NCBI GenBank assembly: GCA_902593795.1
Contig: CACJJR010000001.1
Span: 62,001-126,000, forward strand
From: an uncultured Candidatus Actinomarina sp.
GTDB lineage: Bacteria; Actinomycetota; Acidimicrobiia; Actinomarinales; Actinomarinaceae
Direction of reading: 5' to 3'
DNA: 64,000 bases
This document shows, one piece after another, positions 43,149 through 52,076 of the stretch. The number at the start of each line of letters is the position of its first letter. Position 1 is the stretch's first letter. Below the pieces are notes generated by a model, which made no database searches, had not been told where the DNA came from, and was given only the letters and a program-made list of their open reading frames with translations. Position numbers and translations under genes: made by a program.

Positions 43149-44339
43149 TTAAGGATAATAAAGCCTCCCTGTTTGTTCTTCCACAGTTGGGATTACAATT
43201 TTTCTTTCCTCCTCTGAAAGATAGATCCATGAATCAAAATCAGCAAAAAATTCATCTCTTGTTATGCCAAATGTATTAGCAAAAACAAGTTCTGGATCAC
43301 TTAATTTTTTTAATTCTGGATAATAAACATTTTCAAAAACATAAGGATCATTTACTTTATGAGTCAGATAAGCAGCTGCCCAAGCTCCCCATCCATAAAC
43401 AGCCTGGCTACATGGGTCTCTATAGGTTATGTCTCTTATTGACATTCCTGGACACTGCTCCATAACTCTTTGCCCGTCAAAATATTGATTATTGAAATCT
43501 TGAAATATATCTCCTTGAATATTTTTAAGATTACCTATCTTAATCTGCTCTTGTAAAATCGTTATTTCTTTAAATACTGCCGTTCCTTCTTGAAGCCACG
43601 TACCTCCAACAAGATAGTCAATTGAATCAAAATCAAAATTACATGTTGATCGAACATCTTTATCAGAACAATTATAAAAATCCATATGAGCCATTTGAAA
43701 TACATGCCAATATTCATGGAATACCCCTCTAAATTCTATGTTGTATCCCTCACCATTTTCAACTTCGAACCCTATTGGCTTTGACCAAACAAGCAAATGG
43801 TACCTTTGTTCGAATTGTCCATTATGACCTTTATTGCCACTGGCTTGATATCCTCTTTGTTCGGTTTCTAGACCACTTCGAAGGTACTCTGAAAAATATC
43901 TTTCATCGATAAAATTCATACAATCATCAAAATCTCGAAAATTAAATTGGAGGTCATTTGGGTCAAAATTACCGGCCTCTTCTCGATTAGTACAAAAAAG
44001 ATTGGATAAATTGTCTTTTTCACTTTCATCAGTTCCTACAAAATATATTTCAACAGGATATTTTCCGAGTTTTTCTTGAATTATAGAGAAGGCATACTCT
44101 ACTCGACTATGAACTTCAGTTGGTATATCTCCCGCAAAATAGAGTTTTGCTGGGTAGTCAACCAGAGACATATGATTTATAACTTCACCTGTGTCTTCAG
44201 TTTGTGAAGTGGTCGATGTATCTTCGGTTTGTGAGGTAGTCTCTGTGTTTTCAGTTTGTGAAGTGTTTTCTGTTTGTGCTTGTTCTGCACCGCCACTACA
44301 CATCGTTAAAACTAAAAGTAAGATTATGCTTTTTTTCAT
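43149..44339 (-). CDS. Secreted lipoprotein with gluzincin-like HEYWH motif
   Basis: A 396-aa lipoprotein. The signal ends in VLTMC (Cys14), followed by a linker with repeats of SQTEDT/TENT (about 22-50). The catalytic domain has FHEYWHVFQMAH (HEYWH 208-212) and WLQEGTAVF (Glu251), the HExxH...E set of gluzincins. The C-terminal region (AAYLTHKVND...RDEFFADFDSW) matches the downstream paralogue. It is probably an anchored peptidase acting outside the cell. It leads a two-gene operon. Confidence 0.75.
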   Translation of the reverse strand: MKKSIILLLVLTMCSGGAEQAQTENTSQTENTETTSQTEDTSTTSQTEDTGEVINHMSLVDYPAKLYFAGDIPTEVHSRVEYAFSIIQEKLGKYPVEIYFVGTDESEKDNLSNLFCTNREEAGNFDPNDLQFNFRDFDDCMNFIDERYFSEYLRSGLETEQRGYQASGNKGHNGQFEQRYHLLVWSKPIGFEVENGEGYNIEFRGVFHEYWHVFQMAHMDFYNCSDKDVRSTCNFDFDSIDYLVGGTWLQEGTAVFKEITILQEQIKIGNLKNIQGDIFQDFNNQYFDGQRVMEQCPGMSIRDITYRDPCSQAVYGWGAWAAAYLTHKVNDPYVFENVYYPELKKLSDPELVFANTFGITRDEFFADFDSWIYLSEEERKIVIPTVEEQTGRLYYP

Positions 44340-44371
44340 TCGTAAAATTTATTGTTAAACAATAACCATCT

Positions 44372-44473
44372 TACTGAGAAAATAACAACAAATATTGAAA
44401 ACAACATTGTCATGTTAGGAAAAAGGTATAGAAGGGTTACAGATCCAATGATTGCAATTAAAATTACTAACAT
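44372..44473 (-). CDS. Possible tiny hydrophobic ORF between lipoprotein and acyltransferase genes
   Basis: A 33-codon frame, ATG 44473, begins one base after the acyltransferase stop and encodes an almost wholly hydrophobic peptide (one transmembrane helix). No good ribosome site is visible, so translation would depend on coupling. A one-base shift would extend it to about 44 residues, ending near the lipoprotein start, so a decayed small membrane gene is also possible. Confidence 0.25.
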
Positions 44474-44474
44474 C

Positions 44475-45140
44475 TTATTTTGAACCTGGCTTAAAAAATG
44501 TTTTGTTTTTACCTTGAACTAAATGATATCTATCCATTAATGCTTCTTTGTCTACCTCAACTGAGTCTGTAAGTTCTAAAACATCCATTAGCTCAAATCT
44601 TCGATTTTTATAATCTATCTTGGTTGGAACAATAGTTGCATCAAGTGCTTTTCCAATATAATGAAAACCACTTTTAATAGTTTGGTTTGTTTTCATCTCT
44701 CCTTCAACCGTTAAATATAAAATAAATTTCTCTTTTGTTTCTAATTGTTCAATCACTTGTTGTGTAACACCGGTTGACTTTGCTCTCCAGACAGGTATTC
44801 CTCCAAATTCAATAAGTCGTTTATTTTGAATTGTCCCGAAAGGATGCGGTATGCCTAATTTATCTGGGTTTTTTTTAAATGGAAGCGGTACAACAATTCG
44901 CGTAAACATTGAAACGGAACCAAGAAAGTAAAATTTTAAATCTACTGCTAAGCAAACAAAATACGCATAAATGGCATCGAAAGTAGATGAGTGTGGTGCT
45001 GATGCAATTATAATTCTTTTTTTATCAGGTAAATTACCAACTATATTCCAGTTAACAAGTTTTAAAAGAAACCTTCCAATTGGACCAAGTTTCTTTCTTT
45101 TTTTTACAGGATGATTATCTGTAATTTTTATATCTTTCAT
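44475..45140 (-). CDS. PlsC-like acyltransferase
   Basis: A 221-aa membrane-associated acyltransferase of the lysophosphatidate acyltransferase superfamily. The catalytic HxxxxD motif is within SAPHSSTFDAIY (near residue 49), GGIPVWRAK near residue 114 and VEGEMKTNQTIKSGFHYIGKA near residue 148 are the substrate-binding blocks. It transfers an acyl chain to a lipid or alcohol acceptor; some relatives act on other acceptors than lysophosphatidate. It lies 12 bp after the MFS gene on the same strand. Confidence 0.82.
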   Translation of the reverse strand: MKDIKITDNHPVKKRKKLGPIGRFLLKLVNWNIVGNLPDKKRIIIASAPHSSTFDAIYAYFVCLAVDLKFYFLGSVSMFTRIVVPLPFKKNPDKLGIPHPFGTIQNKRLIEFGGIPVWRAKSTGVTQQVIEQLETKEKFILYLTVEGEMKTNQTIKSGFHYIGKALDATIVPTKIDYKNRRFELMDVLELTDSVEVDKEALMDRYHLVQGKNKTFFKPGSK

Positions 45141-45152
45141 ATATTTAATTTA

Positions 45153-46430
45153 CTAGCTGTTTGTAATTTCAATCACCTGCTTAGAAAGGAATTTAAGATT
45201 TTTATTATTAAAATTTACAACCCAGAGAACTACATAAAATACCCCTACAAGAAAAAATAAAAATGCATACCCTCTTCCAGGACCAGTTCCTACAAGTGGA
45301 GATAAAATATCAACATTTTCTGGATAAAACGTAAACTCTAAATAATCTCCTAAAGGTCCGGCAATAACTACTCCTAAGGGGCGTAGCATTTGAGCAATCG
45401 TCCCTCTGAGTGCTAAAGCTCTACCTCTAATATCTTCAGTTGTAATAGCTAACCATGCTCCAGAAGAAACTGTGTATTGAACTGTTCCACTAACTCCCGC
45501 AATTACTCCGTGAATACATAAAAGAATGATGCTTGGTCTTATAGAACCTAAAATCAAACTTATACCACCTAACAGCCCCATATATATAGCAACCTTTAAA
45601 TTTCCCTGAAGCTTATCAGCTAATCGAAGAGAAATAATAGAGCCAAATAGAAAAGCCAGGCCAACACTTGACTCAACAATGCCTAATCCCCTTGCGTCGG
45701 TGAAACTAAGTATCATCGGTGGAAGTAATACCGAAGTAAATCCCCATAAAAAATTACCAATTGTGAGAATAGTTACTAAAGAGAGCAGGCCTTTTTGTTT
45801 TTTTAACCAGTTGTAAGCTTCAATTAAATCAAGATAAACATTTTTAAAACTTAATTTACCTTTAATCTCAACTTTCTTACTTTTAAAAAAAGTTATAGTC
45901 GCAATGCCAAAAAAACATGTAATAAGATCAACTAGGATAACCCCTGGCAATCCAAAAAATGAATAGATAAAGGCTCCACCTATCGGTCCAATTAATACAG
46001 AAATCGCCTCTGCACTTTCAAATAAAGCTGAGACTTTTGTTACTTCCTGTTTTTTTACAACATCGCCTAAAAAAGCACTCCATGTAGTCCAGTGGGCAAT
46101 TTCAAAGATACCAAAAGCTAAAGCAAATGGTATTAATAGTGTCAGTGTTAAAACATCGTTTAAAGCAAGATATCCAATAACGCACATCAGCACTGCAATG
46201 ATTAAATCAAAAATAATGATTAACGTTTTTCTAGGAAATCTGTCAGCAAGCACTCCACCAAATGGTCCGGTTACTACTCCAACAATTGCAACAATGAAGA
46301 GTATTGTTGATAGCGCACTGGCTTTTCCTGTAGTTTCATATATCCATACACCAATTGCAAAAAATGACATAGAGGAACCTGTCCATGAGACTGTTTGTCC
46401 AAACCATAGAAGATAAACTTTTTTACTCAT
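45153..46430 (-). CDS. Major facilitator superfamily exporter (MFS_3/EntS-like)
   Basis: A 425-aa membrane protein with twelve hydrophobic segments. The N-terminal WFGQTVSWTGSSM and the loop 2-3 motif GGVLADRFPRK near residue 58 are typical for MFS_3 (EntS/MefA type) drug or siderophore exporters. The substrate is unknown. Cotranscribed with the acyltransferase gene downstream; divergent from adenosine deaminase across 56 bp. Confidence 0.92.
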   Translation of the reverse strand: MSKKVYLLWFGQTVSWTGSSMSFFAIGVWIYETTGKASALSTILFIVAIVGVVTGPFGGVLADRFPRKTLIIIFDLIIAVLMCVIGYLALNDVLTLTLLIPFALAFGIFEIAHWTTWSAFLGDVVKKQEVTKVSALFESAEAISVLIGPIGGAFIYSFFGLPGVILVDLITCFFGIATITFFKSKKVEIKGKLSFKNVYLDLIEAYNWLKKQKGLLSLVTILTIGNFLWGFTSVLLPPMILSFTDARGLGIVESSVGLAFLFGSIISLRLADKLQGNLKVAIYMGLLGGISLILGSIRPSIILLCIHGVIAGVSGTVQYTVSSGAWLAITTEDIRGRALALRGTIAQMLRPLGVVIAGPLGDYLEFTFYPENVDILSPLVGTGPGRGYAFLFFLVGVFYVVLWVVNFNNKNLKFLSKQVIEITNS

Positions 46431-46486
46431 TCAAGAATATAATGATATCTAGAACTAATTATTAACTGCTAATTTAAAGGATATAG

Positions 46487-47509
46487 ATGCAAGATTGGAT
46501 AAAAACTGTACCAAAAGCTGTTCTTCATGACCACTTAGATGGAGGCTTAAGAGTAGAAACTTTAATTGAGCTTGCAAACCAACAAGGTTATAAAAGCCTG
46601 CCCTCAAACAATCATGATGAACTAAAGAAATGGATTCAACCAAAACCTAATAAATCTTTAGCAATCAATTTGGAAGCATGGGATCACACTATTGGTGTAA
46701 TGCAAGATTCTGACTCAATTTATAGAGTGACTATGGAGGCGTTAGAAGATTTGTCCAATGATGGAGTAGTTTATGCAGAACTTAGATTTGCACCGCTAGT
46801 TCATACTTTTAAAGAATTAAGTACCAGTGAAATAATTAAATCTGTTGTTAACGGGATAAAAGATGGCATGGAAAAATTTGATATCATTGCTGGAGTTATT
46901 CTTTGTGCAATGAGACAGGAAAAGAATTCTCTCGAAGTTGTAAATTTATGTATTGAGCACAGTGATGTTGTTGGTTTTGACCTTGCAGGACCCGAGGTTG
47001 GATTTTCAGTACTAAATCATGATAGGGCATGTGATTTAGCGCTTGAAAACAATGTTAATGTAACACTTCATGCTGACTGGGAAGTCCCCGAAGGAATTAA
47101 AGAGGTCGTTTTAGACTCGAAAGCAAAGCGAATTGGTCATGGTTCTCAAATTATAAATGATATTTCATTTGAAAATGAAAAGGTTACTTTTAATAATGAA
47201 GCTGCCAAATACGTATTTGATAACAACATTGCTTTAGAGTTATGTCCTACTTCTAACGTACAATGTGGAGCATTTGCTAATGTATCTGAACACTCCTTTG
47301 GAAAGCTTTACGAGGCAGGGTTCAATGTAACAATTAATACTGACAACAGATTGATGAGTGATATCTCAATGTCTGAAGAAGTAAATAATGTAGTTGAGTC
47401 ATTTGATTTAACTGAAAAAGATATTCTTAAGATTACCAAAAATACTATTGAAGCTGGTTTCGTAAAGCCTGATCTAAAAAATAAATTATTGGAAAAACTA
47501 ACTATTTAG
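46487..47509 (+). CDS. add: Adenosine deaminase family protein
   Basis: A 340-aa metal-dependent amidohydrolase that deaminates adenosine to inosine. KAVLHDHLDGGLR (His15, His17) and a late NTDN give the zinc site; GFDLAGPE near residue 165, GHGSQI near residue 218 and ELCPTSNVQ near residue 256 are present. One oddity: the normal TVHAGE, holding the catalytic Glu, reads TLHADWEVPE here, so the Glu is shifted by one residue. It may act on adenosine or on a modified purine. Fits the nucleoside-salvage theme. Confidence 0.85.
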   Translation: MQDWIKTVPKAVLHDHLDGGLRVETLIELANQQGYKSLPSNNHDELKKWIQPKPNKSLAINLEAWDHTIGVMQDSDSIYRVTMEALEDLSNDGVVYAELRFAPLVHTFKELSTSEIIKSVVNGIKDGMEKFDIIAGVILCAMRQEKNSLEVVNLCIEHSDVVGFDLAGPEVGFSVLNHDRACDLALENNVNVTLHADWEVPEGIKEVVLDSKAKRIGHGSQIINDISFENEKVTFNNEAAKYVFDNNIALELCPTSNVQCGAFANVSEHSFGKLYEAGFNVTINTDNRLMSDISMSEEVNNVVESFDLTEKDILKITKNTIEAGFVKPDLKNKLLEKLTI

Positions 47510-47593
47510 ATATTTTTTAAGGTCATGTTGAATAATAAACATATTCAACTTGTTTTTGTTATTAAATGTGCATAGATTGTAAATAGAGCAATT

Positions 47594-48559
47594 ATGTTAA
47601 GTGAAAAAGCAGAAAAAACAAAAAATATCTATAAAAGAATGAGTTTTTTCCTCTCATTAGGTGTTGCTGAACCAGGTAAAGTTTCAAAAGTTATGGCTGG
47701 TTTTGTGAGATATAACTTCAATAACATTGCAAAGTTTTTCAGTGTTGCAAAAGATGCAAAATACGAAGAAATTATATTAGGTGGAGTGCGTACGTGGAAA
47801 GTAACTACGCCAAATTCTGATCCAAAGAAAATTTTACTTTTTTTCCATGGTGGTGCATATATGGTTGGTTCTCCAAAAGCGTACTATCCAATGATGTCAT
47901 ATATGGCGGATATTACAGGATTCACTATTTTTGTCCCTGACTATAAACTTGCTCCAGAGAATCTATTTCCATCTCAACTTGAAGATGGTGTTGCAACTTA
48001 CAAAGCACTTATTGATGATTATGGATACTCCAATAATGAAATTGCAATAGGTGGTGATTCTGCTGGTGGAAATCTTTCCCTAGTTACTTTTTTAAAATTA
48101 AAAGAGCAAAATGAAGCATTACCAGCCGCTGTTGTTTGCATATCTCCTTGGGCAGATCCAGCTGCTACAGGAGAATCTTACAACGAAGAGATGGCTGATA
48201 AAGACCCTCTTATAGGACCTCTGTTCAAAAAAATATGGAACAAATTTAATATGAAAAGCGCAATTGGGTATTACGTAAAAAAAGAAGACGTTGATCCATC
48301 TAATCCTTTTATTTGTCCGATAAATGGTGATTTTTCTGGATGCCCGCCGGTAATGATTCAAGTGGGAGCTGATGAGCTTTTACTATCAGATTCTCGCTCA
48401 ATGAAAAAAGTATTTGAGAGAGATGGGGTTACACACGAATATAAAGAGTGGGAGAACCTTTGGCATGTATTTCAGTTAGATGGTGAGATGGAAGAGTCTA
48501 CAAAATCTTTTGAAATGTTTAGAGATTTCCTAAATTCTCATATAGAAACAAAAGTATAA
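47594..48559 (+). CDS. Alpha/beta hydrolase, hormone-sensitive-lipase type
   Basis: A 321-aa esterase/lipase. FFHGGAYMVGSP near residue 83 is the oxyanion HGG motif, GGDSAGGNLS near residue 154 is the nucleophile elbow, and the catalytic Asp and His are expected in GADELL near residue 258 and in WHVFQL near residue 290. Likely cytosolic. Followed 6 bp later by an epimerase-family gene, suggesting cotranscription. Confidence 0.92.
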   Translation: MLSEKAEKTKNIYKRMSFFLSLGVAEPGKVSKVMAGFVRYNFNNIAKFFSVAKDAKYEEIILGGVRTWKVTTPNSDPKKILLFFHGGAYMVGSPKAYYPMMSYMADITGFTIFVPDYKLAPENLFPSQLEDGVATYKALIDDYGYSNNEIAIGGDSAGGNLSLVTFLKLKEQNEALPAAVVCISPWADPAATGESYNEEMADKDPLIGPLFKKIWNKFNMKSAIGYYVKKEDVDPSNPFICPINGDFSGCPPVMIQVGADELLLSDSRSMKKVFERDGVTHEYKEWENLWHVFQLDGEMEESTKSFEMFRDFLNSHIETKV

Positions 48560-48565
48560 AAAACA

Positions 48566-49555
48566 ATGGCCCTCGCATTAATTACAGGTAGCTCAGGTCA
48601 TGTTGGCTCAAATCTAATAAGAGAGCTGACAAAACAAAATTATAACGTTAGGTGTATTGATTTTGATGGAGACCATAGAGCTTATGAAGGTTTTGATGTT
48701 GAAATTATTAAAGGTGATATAACAAATAAAAGTTCCCTTGATCCTATTTTTAAAAATGTAGATGTTGTATTTCATACAGCCGCATTAATAAATTTAGATA
48801 GGCGATATAGAGATCAAATACGGTCAGTAAATGTGGACGGAACTAGAAATGTTTGTGAAGCGTCATTAAGTGCTGGTGTAAAAAAACTAATACATTTTTC
48901 CTCCGTTGATGCTTTTTACAGATTTCCAATAGAAGAACCTCTGCTTGAAGATAGAAAACTTATTGATGATCCAAATGCTGTTCCATATGATTTATCCAAA
49001 GCAGATGGACAGAAGCTTGTTATGGAGTTTTGTGAGAAAGGTTTAGATGCGAGCATAATCCATCCAACATCAATTGTTGGTCCAAATGATTTTAAACCGG
49101 GTCTTCCTATGCAAGAGATGGTGAATCTTGCAAACGGTAAAAGGAAGTTGCTACCTAACTGGGGTTACAATTTTGTTGATGTCAGAGATCTATCTATCAC
49201 AGCTATCTCAGCCTCAAACAACGGTAGGACTGGTCAAAATTATATTGTTGGTGGTGAGTATCATATGTACTCTTACATTGCTGAGTTAATGAAAAAACAA
49301 CTAGAAAGAACTGTCTTGTTGGGAACAATTCCAAATTTTGTAGCTTATCTTGGACTACCGTACGAATATGTAAAATCTCTAGCAACCGGAAAACCAAGAG
49401 TTCTAACAGTAGACACATTGCACACTGGTAAAACTGGTAATAAAGTGGTCCCTAGCACGCTGGCTCGTGAAGAACTTGGCCATAATCCAAGACCTTTAGA
49501 AGAGACCATTCACGATATGGTTTCTTTTTTCCAAAAAAGAGGTCTGATTAACTAA
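48566..49555 (+). CDS. NAD(P)-dependent epimerase/dehydratase (3beta-HSD-like)
   Basis: A 329-aa extended SDR. ITGSSGHVGSNLIREL (residues 6-21) is the Rossmann loop, VFHTAALINL near residue 72 and the catalytic YDLSKADGQ near residue 145 (Tyr-x3-Lys) are visible. The pattern resembles dihydroflavonol-reductase or 3beta-hydroxysteroid dehydrogenase-like proteins; no substrate can be assigned. It may act with the esterase just upstream. Confidence 0.88.
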   Translation: MALALITGSSGHVGSNLIRELTKQNYNVRCIDFDGDHRAYEGFDVEIIKGDITNKSSLDPIFKNVDVVFHTAALINLDRRYRDQIRSVNVDGTRNVCEASLSAGVKKLIHFSSVDAFYRFPIEEPLLEDRKLIDDPNAVPYDLSKADGQKLVMEFCEKGLDASIIHPTSIVGPNDFKPGLPMQEMVNLANGKRKLLPNWGYNFVDVRDLSITAISASNNGRTGQNYIVGGEYHMYSYIAELMKKQLERTVLLGTIPNFVAYLGLPYEYVKSLATGKPRVLTVDTLHTGKTGNKVVPSTLAREELGHNPRPLEETIHDMVSFFQKRGLIN

Positions 49556-49572
49556 TTCAAGAGATATACAAT

Positions 49573-50409
49573 ATGGCTGTGAATAAAAACTCTGTAGTAA
49601 ATATTGCTGGTTACAAATTTGAACCATTAGATGATGCAATTGATTTAATTCCTATATACCAACAAAAGTGTGATGACCTATTGCTAAAAGGAACAATGTT
49701 GATCAGTAAAAACGGAATCAATTTCTCTGTTGCAGGAACTCAGCAAGCAACTGATTCTTTTATTGATTTTATAGAGAAAGACAATCGATTCTTAAGTATT
49801 CCACTAAAAGTAACTTACAGCGAGACTCAACCATTTAGGAGAATGAAAGTCAGATTAAAAAAAGAAATAATCTCTTTAGGTAGAAAAGACATCAACCCAA
49901 GAGAGATGACCGGTGAAAAAATATCTCCAGAAGCATTAAAGAACTTGCTAGACACAAAAGAAGAAGTTCTTGTATTAGATACCAGAAATGAATATGAAAC
50001 CAGAGTTGGTAAATTTGAAAATGCAATTGATCTTCAACTTGATACATTTAGAGATTTTCCAGAAGCAGTTGAATCACTTCCAGAGGAGTACAAAGATAAA
50101 CAAATTGTAATGTACTGCACAGGTGGAATTCGTTGTGAGAAAGCATCTGCAGTGATGATGAAAGCTGGTTTCGCAGATGTAAAACAATTAGATGGTGGTG
50201 TTATAGAATATTTCAAAGAAACTGGTGGTGCTTACTGGGAAGGTGATTGCTTTGTCTTTGATGAACGTGTTGCTTTAGATAAAGAACTTAACGAAACAGA
50301 ATATATTTACTGTTATATATGTAGAGAACCTTTGTCTGCAGAAGAGAAAGCTTCACCTGATTTTAAAATTAACGAACACTGTCCTTACTGTATAAACAGT
50401 AACTCTTAA
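49573..50409 (+). CDS. trhO: tRNA uridine(34) hydroxylase TrhO (rhodanese-like)
   Basis: A 278-aa protein. An N-terminal acylphosphatase-like domain (FEPLDDAIDLIPIYQQ) precedes a rhodanese domain with VLDTRNEYETRVGKFENA near residue 134 and the active-site loop CTGGIRCEKASA with catalytic Cys near residue 179. A C-terminal Cys-rich tail (CYIC, CPYC) is typical of TrhO/YceA. The enzyme makes 5-hydroxyuridine at the wobble base of some tRNAs, using oxygen. It overlaps the convergent small gene by 4 bp. Confidence 0.92.
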   Translation: MAVNKNSVVNIAGYKFEPLDDAIDLIPIYQQKCDDLLLKGTMLISKNGINFSVAGTQQATDSFIDFIEKDNRFLSIPLKVTYSETQPFRRMKVRLKKEIISLGRKDINPREMTGEKISPEALKNLLDTKEEVLVLDTRNEYETRVGKFENAIDLQLDTFRDFPEAVESLPEEYKDKQIVMYCTGGIRCEKASAVMMKAGFADVKQLDGGVIEYFKETGGAYWEGDCFVFDERVALDKELNETEYIYCYICREPLSAEEKASPDFKINEHCPYCINSNS

Positions 50410-50591
50410 TCGTCACCAGGGAAATTAGGATTTCCACCGTAAGGTTCTTCATATTTGTTTTCATACAAGTCTTCTAAAGTCTGATATATTCTTTTAGACG
50501 TAGCTAAGACTGTAACAATGCCTTTTTTAATAAGCCATTTGTATGGTGCTGAAAATAGTTTTTGCTCTAACTCCATTAATTTTTTAAACAT
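50406..50591 (-). CDS. Small hypothetical protein
   Basis: A 61-aa protein from ATG 50591 (MFKKLMELE); an upstream in-frame ATG at 50609 is possible. It is amphipathic and basic in the middle, with an acidic C-terminus ending PNFPGDD. No known family. It is convergent with trhO. Confidence 0.45.
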   Translation of the reverse strand: MFKKLMELEQKLFSAPYKWLIKKGIVTVLATSKRIYQTLEDLYENKYEEPYGGNPNFPGDD

Positions 50592-50724
50592 AACGGTATA
50601 AAAATACAATATTTTGAAATTTATCGGTAATTTTCATTATTAAATTTTCGTTAACAAATCTTTAACATTAAGAGTTTTGAAATAACTTATCATTTCACAA
50701 TAATTAAATAAACGAAAGGCAAAA

Positions 50725-51105
50725 ATGACTAATGAAAAAATTTACATAAAGATACTTTTTTATATATTTTATATATATCTTGCATTTTTCTTATTAGGAA
50801 TATGGTTGACTTTTTATACAACTGATCCGGGCATGGGGAACACGGGACTTTATTCAAATGAAAACGTATTTACTTTAATGTCTACTCCTCCATTGTTTAT
50901 TTCTGTAGCATCAATTGTTGTACTATTTTCAAAAAATGTAAATCTTATACAGATTATGGTGTTTTTTTACATTATCCTCTTAGCAAATAGAGTAATGGGG
51001 GTAACTTTATTTTCCGTAAATGAAGGCACTACATTTTCTTTTATATTAGAAGGTTTTAATTTTCTAGGAAATTTATTCTTTTATTTAAGACTTAGAAATA
51101 AGTAA
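50725..51105 (+). CDS. Four-helix membrane protein (DUF4345-like)
   Basis: A 126-aa protein with four hydrophobic segments (about 8-30, 52-70, 75-95 and 103-122) and a short extracytoplasmic loop with conserved-looking GLYSNENVF. The layout resembles DUF4345 proteins. A good ribosome site (GAAAGGC) lies 7 bp before the ATG. It is the last gene before the accessory boundary at 51.16 kb. Confidence 0.55.
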   Translation: MTNEKIYIKILFYIFYIYLAFFLLGIWLTFYTTDPGMGNTGLYSNENVFTLMSTPPLFISVASIVVLFSKNVNLIQIMVFFYIILLANRVMGVTLFSVNEGTTFSFILEGFNFLGNLFFYLRLRNK

Positions 51106-51163
51106 TTAAGTTTATTGTGCGTCTTTTTGATTTTTAACAGGGAAGATTTCTGAAAAACCCTTG

Positions 51164-51205
51164 TGGGCGCTACAGGATTTGAACCTGTGACTTCTTCGTT
51201 GTAAA
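51164..51205 (-). pseudogene. 3' half of tRNA-Val(TAC): probable island attachment site
   Basis: On the minus strand this reads anticodon loop TTTACAA, 3' anticodon-stem strand CGAAG, variable loop, a perfect T arm ACAGG-TTCAAAT-CCTGT, acceptor strand AGCGCCC and discriminator A. The 5' half (acceptor GGGCGCT, D arm) is missing; only GAGCGC-like D-stem resemblance remains to 51215. It cannot make a tRNA. A tRNA 3' half standing alone is the usual scar left by a tyrosine-recombinase element. With this orientation the inserted element extends to the right. Confidence 0.8.
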
Positions 51206-51295
51206 AAAAGCGCTCAGTTATAAGTCGTTTATAAATGTATCTTGAAAGCTTTGTCTATCTTTTGTATTGCAAAAAAATATAACGAAGTATATAAA

Positions 51296-51326
51296 AAAAG
51301 AGGGGTGACTTGACTACCCCTCTTTT
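51296..51326. terminator. Strong bidirectional terminator hairpin
   Basis: An 11-bp perfect inverted repeat, AAAAGAGGGGT (51296-51306) with ACCCCTCTTTT (51316-51326) and a 9-nt loop; A- and T-runs on both sides let it stop transcription in either direction. It isolates the DUF4345-like gene from the island. The rest of the 348-bp gap 51106-51453 holds only the tRNA-Val fragment and AT-rich sequence. Confidence 0.85.
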
Positions 51327-51453
51327 ACAAGCTTAAAAACCCTGTCCAGAATTTCTAAGCTAAGAGATTAGTTTAGGTAACTTGTCTACTTATTGGATTT
51401 TTAATCTTGACCAGTGTTATTTCACTATAAAAAGTTTTAATTAAATTAAAGAA

Positions 51454-51834
51454 CTATCCACTAAGTTTTTTATATTTCTCTTCTTGGAAGTCTAAGCTAT
51501 TCCAATGTTTTTCTATTATTTCGTCTAGCCCACAAAGATAAAACAAAGGAAACATTAAAGATTCAACTTCTTCAGGAGTACCGCCTTTAAACCTGTATTT
51601 ATAATATTCATATTCTAGAAAGTAATTTAATGTCAATCCGTCTTCAACATGTAAAAGCATTTCATCTTCTAAAATATTGCACTCTAACTTAAGCTGATCT
51701 GTCATTTGCCTATCTGAAAAATTTTCATATTCCGTATAGATATTCTTGTACATTATTGAAGTTTCGGCTTCATAAGTATCGTTATATGATGTACACGAAG
51801 TAAGCAGTATTATTAAAAAAATATACTTTCTCAT
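51454..51834 (-). CDS. Hypothetical lipoprotein at the island edge
   Basis: A 126-aa protein with an N-terminal signal and lipobox ILLTSC (Cys14). The mature part is acidic, Tyr/Glu-rich and probably helical. No family recognised. First gene after the tRNA-Val fragment. Confidence 0.55.
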   Translation of the reverse strand: MRKYIFLIILLTSCTSYNDTYEAETSIMYKNIYTEYENFSDRQMTDQLKLECNILEDEMLLHVEDGLTLNYFLEYEYYKYRFKGGTPEEVESLMFPLFYLCGLDEIIEKHWNSLDFQEEKYKKLSG

Positions 51835-51893
51835 AACCTGATTCTAACAATGAAAATCATATCTAATATTTTTTGAAACTGATTTACATTAAT

Positions 51894-52070
51894 TTAGATG
51901 TCTTTTCTATCTAGCTTCATTTCAAGACTAGCAATTAAACCTAATATTTGTGTTCTTCCGTCCCGTGCTGTTATTGTTGCTTCTCTAAACAACTTTGTTC
52001 CATCCTTAGTTTCTCTCTTTAATAGTTCTTGAATAAGCGTTAATGTTTCTATGTTTTTCAAATTTTCCAA
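51894..52070 (-). CDS. Small hypothetical protein (58 aa, TTG start)
   Basis: An open frame of 58 codons starting at TTG 52070 with a strong AAGGAGG site 10 bp upstream (inside the end of the preceding gene). The product is charged and helical at the N-terminus (NIETLTLIQELLKRE), then basic (ATITARDGRTQILGLIASLEMKLDRK). It lies 6 bp after the zinc-ribbon gene at 52077, so it is the third cistron of a small operon. Unknown function. Confidence 0.55.
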   Translation of the reverse strand: MENLKNIETLTLIQELLKRETKDGTKLFREATITARDGRTQILGLIASLEMKLDRKDI

Positions 52071-52076
52071 CTTACC

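Noticed and set aside
51164-51240. A functional tRNA at the island edge
   Set aside because: The 5' acceptor strand (AGCGCCC on the plus strand near 51236) and the D loop are missing, so no cloverleaf can form.
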